64,000 bases of DNA. It comes from Agapetus fuscipes (taxonomy: Eukaryota > Arthropoda > Insecta > Trichoptera > Glossosomatidae). Positions 54,201 through 62,110 of the stretch are shown here, piece by piece. Both the position numbers and the translations under genes were made by a program. Every line of letters begins with the position of its first letter. Positions within the stretch are counted from its first letter, which is position 1. The DNA lies in contig OX637333.1 of assembly GCA_951799405.1 (NCBI GenBank), forward strand, positions 28,974,785 through 29,038,784. Reading direction: 5' to 3'. Below the pieces are notes generated by a model. That model had not been told where the DNA came from. It did not search any database and saw only the letters and a list, made by a program, of their open reading frames with translations.

Positions 54201-57200
54201 CTGTTAATAAGCCGCTATGTTGTATGTTGTCCTATATTTAAATTGATACAGTAGGATCTATCGACAGTTGTTGAGACTTCCACCCCAGGTCAGGGAACAA
54301 AAACAAAAGTAAAAGGAGTGTTGTGTTCATACCTGGTATCTTGAAGAAGTCCCGGAATATTCTGAAGTCTGTGTCCGAAGGAATGGCGCCATTTTGGAAC
54401 AGTTCCTCTCCAAGGATCTGTGCGTGCGGATGGGGGGCGTTTCTGGCATAATACTAAAAGGTAAATATAAAATAACATGTCAAAGAGAAAACAAGTTCAA
54501 GTACAAACAAACAAATCACAAACCAAAATTGTATTTAACTTAATGTGATTAAAATGCAAATAAAATGTAATTTGTCATGTATGTTCCTTGACTTATAGGT
54601 TGGTATGCGGCTGACCACCCATACTGTAAAAAATGGTTCACTTTACCAATGTCACCCCTGTTTCAGGGAAGGACGGCAAGAGTTGCAGGGCTTATGTTCA
54701 TTTGAGATTGGGTTTTTATATTGTAGGCCCACATGCGGCATGTGTTAGCGCGAAATTAGGTATACATGTCTGCTTGTGGGAACGCATTTAATATAAATCT
54801 TAAATGATATATATCTTTGCAGCTTAGATTAGATTAGATTAGATTAGATGATAATATATTTAATACGTCAGTTGTCAAAAGCGAAAGTGTGCTATTTAAA
54901 CTGTCTCGGGGGTTGGATTTTTCACTCTATGAATTTGTCAGACTAGATTTCCATACATTTGCAGGTTAGGTTTGCTGCGTTTTCAAAAGAATAATATCCT
55001 TAATTATATTGTCCTTCGTGGTCGTCAATTGCTTGGAGTATGGATTTTCAAAATCGATGCCTCCACAGCAGATGAAACACACTCCCAATATATAGAGAAT
55101 AAAATTTTGTATATATGCTGCAATGGCGCGACAATCCGCGTAGGTGTTGAAAAACCACTTCAAATACACTCAAAACTTCTTTCAATATTTCTATTTGCTT
55201 ATATTGAAAATGTATGAAAATATATTGACATCTAGCGGCAAAACGTGAAAGTTTTTTTTATATTTTCTTTAATTTGATGCAAATTAAAAAAAAAAAACAA
55301 AATAAAAATGGATTTAAATCTGTAATCTAAGTTGCAAAGATATATTACATTTGAGATTCATATTACATGCATTCCTACAAGCAGACATTTATAAGTTCGC
55401 ACTTACACATGCTGCATGTGTACTTACAACATAAAAACCCATTCCAAATGAACATAAGCCGTGCAACTCTTGCCAACCTTCCCTGAAACAAAGGTGAAAT
55501 TTGCAAAGTGAACCACTTTTTAAAGTATGGGTGGTCAGTCTCATACCAACCCATAAGTCAAGGAAATTATTTTGTCTATTTCTTTACATAATCTAAGTTG
55601 CAAAGATCCATACCATTTGAGATTCATATTAAATGCATTCCCACAAGCAGACAGGTATAAGTTCGGGCTTACAAATGCCCCATGTGGACTTACAACATAA
55701 AAACCTAATCTCAAATGAATATAAGCTCTGCAACTCTTGCCGACTTTTCCTCAAACAGAGATGAAATTTGCATGGTGAACCATTTCTTACATTATGGGTG
55801 GTCAGCCACATACTAACCTATAAATCAAGGAAATTATTTTGTTTAGTTCTATAATCTAAGTTGCAAAGATACATTCCATTTGAGATTCATATTAAATGCA
55901 TTCCCACAAGCAGACAGGTATAAATTCGCGCTTACAAATACCCCATGTGGACTTACAACATAAAAACCTAATCTCAAATGAACATAAGCTCTGCAACTCT
56001 TGCCGACTTTTCCTCAAACAGAGATGAAATTTGCATGGTGAACCATTTCTTACATTATGGGTGGTCAGCCACATACTAACCTATAAATCAAGGAAATTAT
56101 TTTGTTTAGTTCTATAATCTAAGTTGCAAAGATACATTCCATTTGAGATTCATATTAAATGCATTCCCACAAGCAGACATTTAAAAGTTCGTGCTTACAC
56201 ATAATGCATGTTGACTTACAACATAAAAACCCAATCTCAAATGAACATAAGCCCTGCAACTTTTGCCGACTTATCCGCAAAAAGAGATGAAATTTGCATG
56301 GTGAACCATTTCTTATAGTATGGGTGGGCAGCCACATACTAACCTATAAGTCAAGGAAATTATTTTGTTTAGTTCTAAAATCTAAGTTGCAAAGTATGTA
56401 TATTACATTTGAGATTCATATTGCATGCATTTCTACAAGCAGACATTTATGAGTTCGCGCTTACACACGCTGCATGTGTACTTACAACATAAAAACCCAT
56501 TCCAAATGAACATAAACCCTGCAACTCTTGCCAACCTTCCCTGAAACATAGCTGAAATCTGCAAAGTGACCATTTTTTAAAGTATGGGTGGTCAATTTTC
56601 TTTTACAAAGACTGCATGTTTTTATTTTACATGTTTTCCGTATTTTAACGCGAGGAAACTATGCGCAATATACACATTCCCCAAATGTTAAGGGGTTGGG
56701 CTGCGTAGCAGCCAAGGGCAACGCCCCTATTATAATATATAATAAATGGTGAACCTTCTGTCGGTGGACATTCTGTCGGTGGACATTCTGTCGGTAATAA
56801 ATAAATAAAATAAAAATGTTACTTTTTACTCTGCCAAAACCTTAAGAAATCAAGCGTGCGCTCCGCTTCCTGGATGTTTTGAACTCCAGGATCCAACATG
56901 CTCACGCAAGGGACCACTTGTTGTGCTTGTGTGCGTTAATTAATGTCCACACATACTTCTACAAACATTGGCGGCCATTTGAAAACTCGAAGGGGGAAAT
57001 TTCATCAATAGGCCTTATTAGGACATAGGCCTTATTTGGACGTCACCCCCCTTAGCTATAGAAAAGTCAGCCGTAGATTCATCTTTTAGTTGCAGGAAGG
57101 TTTAAGAATTAATTTTTAACATATTGATGATAATTTTAGATTTGTATACAATTTTAAGAATAGATTTGAACAAAATGCTAATAATTTTGGAGGAATTAAA

Positions 57201-60200
57201 TGCCAAAAAGTGTTCTATGTTTACCAGATTTTTTTATTTTTATTTGAAATAAACATCTAATATGATCTATAAAAAAATATGATCTATAGTCTCAAAATCC
57301 TGGCCGCAGTCACAGTCCGGGGATTCGACTAGCCCCAACTTAAACAAATGGTTGTTTAATAATATTAGGATGATTTATTTGGTGAGCGCTGTTTTTATGT
57401 GTATCACACCTCATGAGCCTTCTGCGAGCTTGGTCGTCGCTGTAGAAAGCGCCAATTCTCAAGCAAGACCCAGTTGTTGTAAGGTTGGATGGACCTTTCA
57501 GTGACCGGTCTTTGGTAAAGGTTTATGAATTTTTCAACTCAGCGAAGAGCACATTCGAAATATAAATGGTATATTTTTTGTGCTCCACCGGGAGGCAGCT
57601 CTGCAGAGGCTCTGGCCACCCCTAGCGGAATGGCGACAGAGTTACAGAGTTACAGTTTACCATGTGGGGTAAGTCCTACTTGGATTATTATGTTTCATTT
57701 TTGGGGCACAGAGATTGAAGATCTTAAAAAGAACATTATAAAAGTAATTTAACGCACAATCAGGGCTAACACAGTCATAAAGCTTACCAAAATCGTAATA
57801 CGTACATCAAAATATCTTTACACCTATTATGGTCCAGGTACTTAAAATTAATATTATTATTTTTATCAATTATGTCTGGTATCTGTGCGTGAGGGTGTGT
57901 GTGAGTTGGTGCGGGCGCACTCTGCGCGGCCCGCGTCTGCAGTTGCATACGTGTGCGTGTATGTGTTAGCCTATTGGGCAGAGGCGCCCCCCGCAGGCGC
58001 ACCGACACAGAGAGCGCTGGGTGGTGTTTATCCTCACTCACGACTCCTCACCAGCGATTTAATGGTTGGTATGCGGCTGACCACCCATACTGTAAAAAAT
58101 GGTTCACTTTGCCGATGTCACCCCTGTTTCAGGGAAGGACGGCAAGAGTTGCAGTGCTTATGTTCATTTGAGATTAAGTTTTTATATTGTAGGTCCACAT
58201 GCGACATGTGTTAGCGCGAAATTATACATGTCTGCTTGTGAGAATGCATTTAATATACCTAAATCTTAAATGATATATATCTTTGCAGCTTAGATTAGAT
58301 TAGATTAGATATGAGTTGAATGTCTCATTATGGTCTTCATGAGCTTTATTGCATCCCTTGTTCAATCGAATGTTTTCAACAATGTGGGAGCTTTGATTGG
58401 CACATTGTAGATGGGAGAAAGGAAGAGAAATTTAGGGCCTTTAAATGTATTTGTTATGGTAGAATACGCTAGTTACGTTTTTTAGCCCAGTATCTGTTAG
58501 AGTCATAATATGATTGTGTTAACTGGACTATATTGTTAAAGAGAGGATGGTTGAGATATAGCTTATGCGTTTGAGAAGAAATCTCTCTGCAAGGTATTGC
58601 CTCCTAATGGGTATTAGCATCTTGCAACATTCTACCTGATGAAGACCTGTCAATCCAAGATGGCCGCAATCGATCAGCTGATGTGTCTTCATACAAATAT
58701 TACCGTCGTTGTTGACTAAAACTCATACATTCGTAACAATACCTTGAACAGCCATGCATTCTCAGGGCCAGATTGGAAAAGAAGAGACCTCCCACCCAGA
58801 CCTCCGGCTTCCAAGTTCAGAACCAATCTGGCGCTGGGGGCCCAGCGGTGCTTGAGAAACAAATGTGATCCCTGTGAAAACAAAGCAAACAATTTGCAAG
58901 TAAGTATGAAAATACCAAATAAAAATATTTTTCTGCTCCCATTTGGTAATTTACTAAATACAAAACGAGTAACGCAATCCATTACGCAACGGGTAACCGT
59001 GTTGAAATGAGACATGCGCATTGTCAGAAATGCAACCTTTTTTACTTTCTTGCTATAGCTGAAGGCTATAAAGAAAGTTTTGATTTGGTGTGAATTTTTT
59101 TCTTCGAGGTTTTCACGAAAATGAGTTGTCCTGGTGCAGGACATGCCAAAAAACACTATCTTTCAAAAACGTCCGTCTGTATGTGTGTGTGTGTGTGAGT
59201 GTGTGCGTATGTATGTGTGTCACTTTCCAAAGTATTAGACCTAGAGATACCAAATTTTGGCTACATCAACTTTTTTGAACATGTGTAAGGTATGAATTAC
59301 ACGGTATTACACCAACTTGAAAATTCAAGATGGCTGCAATTACAAAAAAGTATGATGAGATGGTTCGGACATCTTAAAAGAATGGATGATGAACAACTAA
59401 CGACGAAAGTGTACAAAGGAAATGTCAGAGAAAAGCGCCGAAGGGGAAGGCCGAGGAAAAAATGGTAAGACCGAATAGGTGAGATTGCGAAAGAATGGAA
59501 TCTGTAGGGTGAGAATAAGAGAAGAGTATGTATGAAAAAGGTGATGAATATTGAGGAAATGAAAGTGGTTTGTTAGGACAGAAAAAAGTGGAGGCGCATC
59601 TTCGGAGGTACCGGCCACCACTAGTAGAACGGCGGCAGGATTCAGTACAGTACAGTAGGTACAGAGGTCAGCTTCATACCAACCTATAAGTCAAGGATCT
59701 TTCTTGTGTAATTGGCGCTTTTTCCAGAGAAGACCAACCTCGCAGAGGGCTCTTGAGGTGTGATTCACACAAAACGGCGCTCACCAAATAAATCATCCAA
59801 ATATTTTTATTCACTTAAGAATTTATATGGCTATTTCCATATTGTACGAGTATGCAGGTACACACCGCGGTGGAATAAAATTGATTTATTATTGATATAT
59901 TATATTTTTATTGAAACTGCATAAGCTGGTAGATGATTCTAGCTTTACATATATACGTCATACAGTGGGTTAATTTATGCAAGAAAGTCGAGTGCAGATT
60001 CTGTGCAATTTATTTCATTCCAAATATCAACCTTGTATGTCTATTATTGTTGTGTCCGGTCGATAGCTCAGGTGGTAGAGTGCTTGCATTCCATGCCGAA
60101 AGCTCGGGTTCGAATCCCACCGAGGGTGTCAGAAATGATTTCCCGTTTCGGTGTTTATTTCAAACCCCAAAATAAAATACCGGCAAGGTTTACTCAGCCT

Positions 60201-61231
60201 TCACAAGAAATGAGTACCAGCACTCTCGGGAGCTGGGAAACCTCCACTTCAACTGAAGTGGTTGGCGTAAGGCCGGCCCCCTTACCTGTAAAAATAAATA
60301 GGCTCAACTCGCCACATGCGACCCCTTCGGGGATAACGCGGCAAGAAGTTACACTATATGTGTAGCTTAGTTGCGTTTGCGTATGGGGGGTATGAATCTA
60401 TCAATCGAAGATGGCCGCAAGTGAACAGCTGATTAGTCTTCATACAAATATTACCCATATTCGGTAGGTAGGAATTACCGTGGTGATGAGACTATGGTAC
60501 AATTTATTAATGTATAACTATTTTCATAAACGAACTTCACATCATCAATTTGTACTTCGCTACCATGCAAAAAAATCTGCTAAGCTAGCTACACAGATTT
60601 TTTTTTTCAACTCAATGAAGAGCAGTTCTGAAAATTGATTTTTTTTATGTGAACAGGTTTTTTTATAAGAAATCCTGTGCGTGAGACTCCCTAGATTCTA
60701 GAGACTCTAGGGGTCTATAACACTTGTTGTAGTGCCGCAGAGGTGTACGAGCTTGGTCGTCGCTACAAAGCGCCAATACTCAAGCAAGACCCAGTTGCTG
60801 TAAGGCTGGATGGACCTTTGGTGACCGGTCATTGGTAAAGGTTTATGAATTTTTCAACCCAGAGAAGAGCAAATTTGAAAATATAAATGGTATATTTTTT
60901 ATGCTCCGCCGGAATTCGAACCCACAACCTTCCCATTCAGAGTCCGCAGTGTTACCACTGAGCTACGGACCGGTCAACCGGTTTGTCAACTTTAACCCTA
61001 GAAACTATAGCCATGTGGCCATCAATCAATATAAAAGACAGATTTTGTAAGCTTGCTTCTTCCAATAGTAACAAAGGTATCCAGAATCATAATAGGTGGT
61101 CACCTGCAAGGGAGTCTCCTCAGCCCCATTGAACAAGAAGATGAGGTTATGTGTCAGCCGCTGCTCCGACACCACCAGCACTCTGATGAGCTCCAGCATT
61201 ACAGCACACGTGATGGCATCATCAGAGGCTC
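36246..61231 (-). CDS. ERMP1: Endoplasmic reticulum metallopeptidase 1 (M28), 14 exons, 5' end off window
   Basis: Exons 5' to 3': 61104-61231, 58743-58871, 54333-54453, 53479-53633, 52477-52624, 51368-51577, 45384-45607, 44477-44657, 39751-39932, 39003-39158, 37949-38145, 37306-37430, 36695-36867, 36246-36407 (stop TAA). All phases agree; 762 residues are visible. M28 features: ASDD (zinc aspartate), FNGAEE (catalytic and ligand glutamates), NLEAGG (ligand), PSDTDFRIF and YHTKYD (ligand histidine). Several membrane segments follow (from [16 protein letters not shown] to the [15 protein letters not shown] exon), then a lumenal C-terminal domain ending [18 protein letters not shown], as in vertebrate ERMP1. 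Known role: an ER-membrane zinc peptidase needed in vertebrate ovarian follicle organisation and the ER stress response. Vertebrate proteins are about 900 residues, so roughly 200 N-terminal residues, with the first histidine ligand, lie beyond 64000. Confidence 0.93.
36985..37252 (-). mobile_element. LINE 3'-end copy in ERMP1 intron
   Basis: Reverse copy from AATCTAATCTAAGATGC to GGTGATCAGCCGCATACC, with a short internal duplication around GCACTTGCC. Confidence 0.85.
37745..37815 (+). mobile_element. LINE 3'-end fragment
   Basis: GTAAGTGCTCACTTATACG to AATATGAATCTTACATG, forward partial. Confidence 0.6.
38218..38465 (+). repeat. Dispersed repeat paired with 53222-53465
   Basis: Shares GAGAAAAAATAATA, CCTGAGTTCCAAAGT, TTCAAAAGTCAG and TTTCTCGGAAA blocks in order with 53222-53465. 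Both copies lie in ERMP1 introns within about 75 bases of an exon. Non-coding. Confidence 0.75.
38698..38808. repeat. Small fold-back, ~28-bp arms
   Basis: TTTTTTAGTTGGTTATTCAA at 38699 pairs with its complement at about 38780-38806; loop of about 50 bases. Probably a MITE relic. Confidence 0.7.
39650..39720 (-). mobile_element. LINE RT C-terminus fragment next to ERMP1 donor
   Basis: The minus strand reads [16 protein letters not shown] then stop then LICNV, matching the end of the 12.1-kb LINE ORF ([20 protein letters not shown]). About 30 bases from the donor at 39750. Confidence 0.8.
40660..40790 (+). repeat. Dispersed repeat shared with 58935-59035
   Basis: CTCCCATTTGGTAATTTAC and GCGCATTGTCAGAAATG blocks occur in the same order in both places. 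Non-coding. Confidence 0.65.
40795..40905 (+). repeat. AAGATGGCCGC repeat (internal part of 8489-type MITE)
   Basis: CCTGTCAATCCAAGATGGCC to GGTGATGAGACTT; reverse-complement homologue of the interior of 8489-8725. Further copies at 58640-58705 and 60385-60495. Confidence 0.75.
40973..41266 (+). mobile_element. MITE-like element, GGGGCYGTCCATA ends, copy 2
   Basis: Same ends and interior as 5584-5868, with longer C runs near 41019. It lies in ERMP1 intron sequence. Confidence 0.8.
41270..41455 (+). mobile_element. LINE 3'-end copy, divergent
   Basis: Forward copy, TTGATTCACTTTGC through GTCTGCTTGTGCGTGC to CAACTTAGATTAGATTAG. Confidence 0.75.
41615..42285 (+). mobile_element. Penelope-like element, GIY-YIG end
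   Basis: Encodes the C-terminal GIY-YIG endonuclease region of a Penelope-like element: [20 protein letters not shown], the RNLKTRI arginine helix, and the [11 protein letters not shown] segment, ending in a Pro-rich tail and stop at 42161-42163. Upstream (41620-41780) is the linker in broken frame (one stop before the GIY motif). The 3' part has CCTGAAGATGGGAGG and CCCGAAATTGG before a possible end near 42285. The RT domain is missing, as in most 5'-truncated copies. Confidence 0.85.
42395..42485 (+). mobile_element. LINE 3'-end fragment (TCTGAGAGC subfamily)
   Basis: TGTTTGTTTGTGGGCATAC to AACTTAGATTATAGATTA. Confidence 0.8.
43140..44445 (-). mobile_element. Penelope-like element interrupted by a LINE
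   Basis: On the minus strand, 44443-44102 encodes the end of a Penelope RT ([20 protein letters not shown], then [17 protein letters not shown]). 43440-43150 encodes the linker and GIY-YIG domain ([29 protein letters not shown]). Between them lies a CR1/L2-like LINE. The pieces are colinear, so one Penelope copy was split by a later insertion. Its start is about 30 bases from the ERMP1 donor at 44476. Confidence 0.85.
43445..44085 (-). mobile_element. CR1/L2-like LINE nested in Penelope
   Basis: Encodes [58 protein letters not shown]. It is close to the 9255-9745 copy and shares its 3' end. The distal FGDRAF segment is deleted here. Confidence 0.85.
45030..45342 (-). mobile_element. SINE-A, full-length, tRNA-derived
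   Basis: Reverse copy of 60054-60375. The tRNA-like head (A box TAGCTCAGTTGGTAGAG, B box GGTTCGAATCC) is at 45342-45265 and the GTTACACTATA tail is near 45075. Confidence 0.88.
45832..46085 (-). mobile_element. LINE 3'-end copy, nearly complete
   Basis: Reverse copy with tail TCTAATCTAATCTAAGC to CCAACCTATAAGTAAAGG; one of the better preserved copies. Confidence 0.88.
46340..46395 (+). repeat. CCGGGATCTGTTGCC repeat, inverted partner at 47820-47870
   Basis: TGTTTTCCGGGATCTGTTGC occurs here and reverse-complemented at about 47833-47866; a diverged forward copy is at 53930-53975. The interval between the inverted partners is about 1.45 kb and includes a LINE 3' end. Confidence 0.6.
46965..47258 (+). 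mobile_element. LINE 3'-end copy, extended 5'
   Basis: Starts AAATGTAATTTGTCATGTAT before the usual TTCCTTGACTTATAGG, so it extends further into the LINE 3' UTR than most. Tail TTAGATTAGATTAGAT. Confidence 0.88.
47900..49125. other. ERMP1 intron, largely unassigned
   Basis: AT-rich. One small hairpin at 48660-48702 (AAAATGAAGTTGA paired with TCAACTTCATTTT). No confident gene. Confidence 0.35.
49262..49318. repeat. Palindromic hairpin
   Basis: AACAAGCTTGCAGGAACTTT pairs with AAAGTTCCCGCAAGCTTGTT across a short GTCATAAC loop. It lies near the left end of the piggyBac-like element. Confidence 0.8.
49465..49625 (-). mobile_element. LINE RT C-terminal fragment
   Basis: The minus strand reads [20 protein letters not shown], then [20 protein letters not shown], the terminal motif of a non-LTR RT. 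It starts exactly where the piggyBac-type ORF loses similarity. Confidence 0.75.
49630..49868 (-). pseudogene. piggyBac transposase N-terminal fragment
   Basis: Minus-strand reading [19 protein letters not shown], later [19 protein letters not shown]. The LxYFxLFxDDxIIExMVxQ pattern is the conserved N-terminal block of piggyBac/PGBD proteins. It starts after a possible acceptor (TTTTCAG at about 49870) and is cut off by LINE sequence at about 49625. The catalytic DDD domain is absent. Confidence 0.65.
50105..50415 (-). repeat. Dispersed repeat, reverse copy of 20700-21005
   Basis: Same block order as 20700-21005 on the opposite strand. Confidence 0.7.
50558..50710 (-). CDS. Small acidic ORF, possible first exon of the piggyBac-like transposase
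   Basis: [20 protein letters not shown], then acidic [20 protein letters not shown] to SQIIG and a stop. Acidic N-termini are common in piggyBac transposases. A possible donor GTAATT follows, but its phase does not match the downstream fragment at 49868, so the link is unproven. Confidence 0.35.
51368..51577 (-). CDS. ERMP1: ERMP1 exon encoding an enlarged cytosolic loop
   Basis: Joined in phase on both sides (T|GG before, G|GG after). It encodes about 70 residues between two membrane segments: [12 protein letters not shown], a basic stretch ([12 protein letters not shown]), then [13 protein letters not shown]. Vertebrate ERMP1 has only a short linker here (from memory of the family). The segment is hydrophilic, so it should be a cytosolic loop. 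Confidence 0.8.
51590..52470. other. ERMP1 intron, unassigned
   Basis: AT-rich; no repeat or exon recognised. Confidence 0.4.
52870..53155 (+). mobile_element. LINE RT C-terminal relic
   Basis: In broken frames: an [15 protein letters not shown] stretch, [11 protein letters not shown], then [11 protein letters not shown], resembling the terminal region of jockey-like RTs. Confidence 0.55.
53222..53465 (+). repeat. Dispersed repeat, copy 2 of 38218-38465
   Basis: Same block order as 38218-38465. It ends about 13 bases from the donor of the ERMP1 exon at 53479. Confidence 0.75.
53690..53880 (-). mobile_element. LINE 3'-end copy, diverged
   Basis: Recognisable from CACTTACACATGTGCACTTGC and TTTACAGCATGGGAGGTCAG. 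Confidence 0.6.
53980..54100 (+). mobile_element. SINE-B tail fragment
   Basis: GCAGAGGGCTCTTGGGGCGT to GCTCACCAAATAAATCATCC. Confidence 0.75.
54555..54852 (+). mobile_element. LINE 3'-end copy, extended 5'
   Basis: Starts AAATGTAATTTGTCATGTAT and ends with the longest tail, AGATTAGATTAGATTAGAT. Close in sequence to 46965-47258 and 58070-58310. Confidence 0.9.
55320..56600 (-). repeat. Tandem array of five LINE 3' ends, ~263-bp period
   Basis: Five reverse-oriented copies begin near 55325, 55590, 55853, 56116 and 56380. The middle ones are spaced exactly 263 bp and separated by the same GAAATTATTTTGTTTAGTTC linker. Copies 2 and 3 are nearly identical. This looks like tandem duplication of one inserted copy plus flank. 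Confidence 0.9.
56600..57360. other. ERMP1 intron, unassigned
   Basis: Contains three GTCGGTGGACATTCT repeats at 56758-56795; otherwise nothing recognised. Confidence 0.4.
57365..57592 (-). mobile_element. SINE-B copy, head truncated
   Basis: Reverse copy: TATGTGTATCACACCTCATG tail, GCGAGCTTGGTCGTCGCTG, TGGATGGACCTTTCAGTG, ending where the tRNA-like head should begin. Confidence 0.8.
57590..57662 (+). mobile_element. LINE second-subfamily 3' end
   Basis: GGCAGCTCTGCAGAGGCTCT to GCGACAGAGTTACAG. Inserted exactly at the junction with the SINE-B copy. Confidence 0.75.
58062..58312 (+). mobile_element. LINE 3'-end copy
   Basis: GGTTGGTATGCGGCTGACC to TTAGATTAGATTAGATTAG; well preserved. Confidence 0.9.
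58640..58705 (+). repeat. AAGATGGCCGC repeat, copy
   Basis: GAAGACCTGTCAATCCAAGA to CATACAAATATTACCG; family of 8489-8725. Confidence 0.7.
58935..59280 (+). repeat. Dispersed repeat plus TG-rich microsatellite
   Basis: 58935-59035 matches 40660-40790. At 59178-59222 there is a (TG)n tract embedded in a repeat-like context. Non-coding. Confidence 0.55.
59350..59660 (+). mobile_element. LINE RT C-terminus and 3' end, second subfamily
   Basis: Encodes [30 protein letters not shown], and NEM-like repeats of the 12.1-kb LINE C-terminus with several stops, ending in the GGCCACCACTAGTAGAACGG tail. Confidence 0.85.
59700..59805 (+). mobile_element. SINE-B tail fragment
   Basis: GGGCTCTTGAGGTGTGATTC to CTCACCAAATAAATCATCC. 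Confidence 0.75.
60054..60378 (+). mobile_element. SINE-A, full-length, tRNA-derived
   Basis: The head has pol III promoter boxes: A box TAGCTCAGGTGGTAGAG and B box GGTTCGAATCC with correct spacing. The body runs through TTTACTCAGCCTTCACAAG to the tail GTTACACTATATGTGTAGC. It lacks a paired acceptor stem, so it is a SINE rather than a tRNA gene. A near-identical reverse copy lies at 45030-45342. Confidence 0.9.
60385..60495 (+). repeat. AAGATGGCCGC repeat, copy
   Basis: ATCGAAGATGGCCGCAAGTG to GGTGATGAGACTATGG; family of 8489-8725. Confidence 0.75.
60640..60980 (-). mobile_element. SINE-B, full-length, tRNA-derived
   Basis: On the minus strand from 60978: A box TAGCTCAGTGGTAACACTG, B box GGTTCGAATTCC, then the body GGTCACCAAAGGTCCATCC, and a distal AGACTCCCTAGATTC-like block (read on plus). 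The tail differs from the CACCAAATAAATCATCC variant seen in other copies, so there are at least two tail types. Confidence 0.88.
61104..61231 (-). CDS. ERMP1: ERMP1 exon with M28 zinc-site residues
   Basis: Encodes (G)[17 protein letters not shown] and [14 protein letters not shown]. The ASDD aspartate is the bridging zinc ligand and GAEE supplies the catalytic base and a ligand. The acceptor (TGTGTATCCAG) is the exon-proximal member of the 41-bp array. Confidence 0.92.
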
Positions 61232-62110
61232 CTGGATACACAAACATTACATGATGACATCATCAGAGGCTCCTGGATACACAAACATTACATGATGACA
61301 TCATCAGAGGCTCCTGGATACACAAACATTACATGATGACATCATCAGAGGCTCCTGGATACACAAACATTACATGATGACATCATCAGAGGCTCCTGGA
61401 TACACAAACATTACATGATGACATCATCAGAGGCTCCTGGATACACAAACATTACATGATGGCATCATCAGAGGCTCCTGGATACACAAACATTACATGA
61501 TGACATCATCAGAGGCTCCTGGATACATAAACATTACATTATGGCATCATCAGAGGCTCCTGGATACACAAACATTACATGATGACATCATCAGAGGCTC
61601 CTGGATACACAAACATTACATGATGACATCATCAGAGGCTCCTGGATACACAAACATTACATGATGGCATCATCAGAGGCTCCTGGATACACAAACATTA
61701 CATGATGACATCATCAGAGGCTCCTGGATACAAAAACATTACATGATGGCATCATCAGAGGCTCCTGGATACACAAACATTACATGATGACATCATCAGA
61801 GGCTCCTGGATACATAAACATTACATTATGGCATCATCAGAGGCTCCTGGATACACAAACATTACATGATGGCATCATCAGAGGCTCCTGGATACACAAA
61901 CATTACATGATGACATCATCAGAGGCTCCTGGATACACAAACATTACATGATGACATCATCAGAGGCTCCTGGATACACAAACATTACATGATGGCATCA
62001 TCAGAGGCTCCTGGATACACAAACATTACATGATGACATCATCAGAGGCTCCTGGATACACAAACATTACATTATGGCATCATCAGAGGCTCCTGCATAC
62101 ACAAACATTA
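61231..62110 (-). repeat. 41-bp tandem array of the ERMP1 3' splice junction, 22 copies
   Basis: The CCTGGATAC-type motif starts at 61231, then every 41 bases to 62092, with no change of period. Each unit (minus strand) holds intron end TGTTTGTGTATCCAG, then the exon start GAGCCTCTGATGATG. Most units differ by one base from the exon (GTC for GCC), and a TAA appears in the ERMP1 frame within nine codons. Variant units (CATAAACATTACATTATGG) recur, hinting at higher-order copying. Confidence 0.97.

Noticed and set aside
55629..56337. Three similar 60-codon minus-strand ORFs
   Set aside because: They are short open stretches inside the tandem LINE 3' ends, spaced by the 263-bp unit, with no coding signature.
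60054..60130. Possible tRNA gene
   Set aside because: A and B boxes are present but the acceptor stem does not pair and the same head plus a SINE body recurs at 45030-45342.
60885..60978. Possible tRNA gene on the minus strand
   Set aside because: It is the head of SINE-B; the body continues directly and other copies share it.
61053..61295. Plus-strand 80-codon ORF over the ERMP1 exon and array
   Set aside because: Antisense shadow of the ERMP1 exon; no similarity or splice context.
61231..62110. CRISPR-like array
   Set aside because: Units are contiguous with no unique spacers, and the unit is derived from an exon boundary in a eukaryotic gene.
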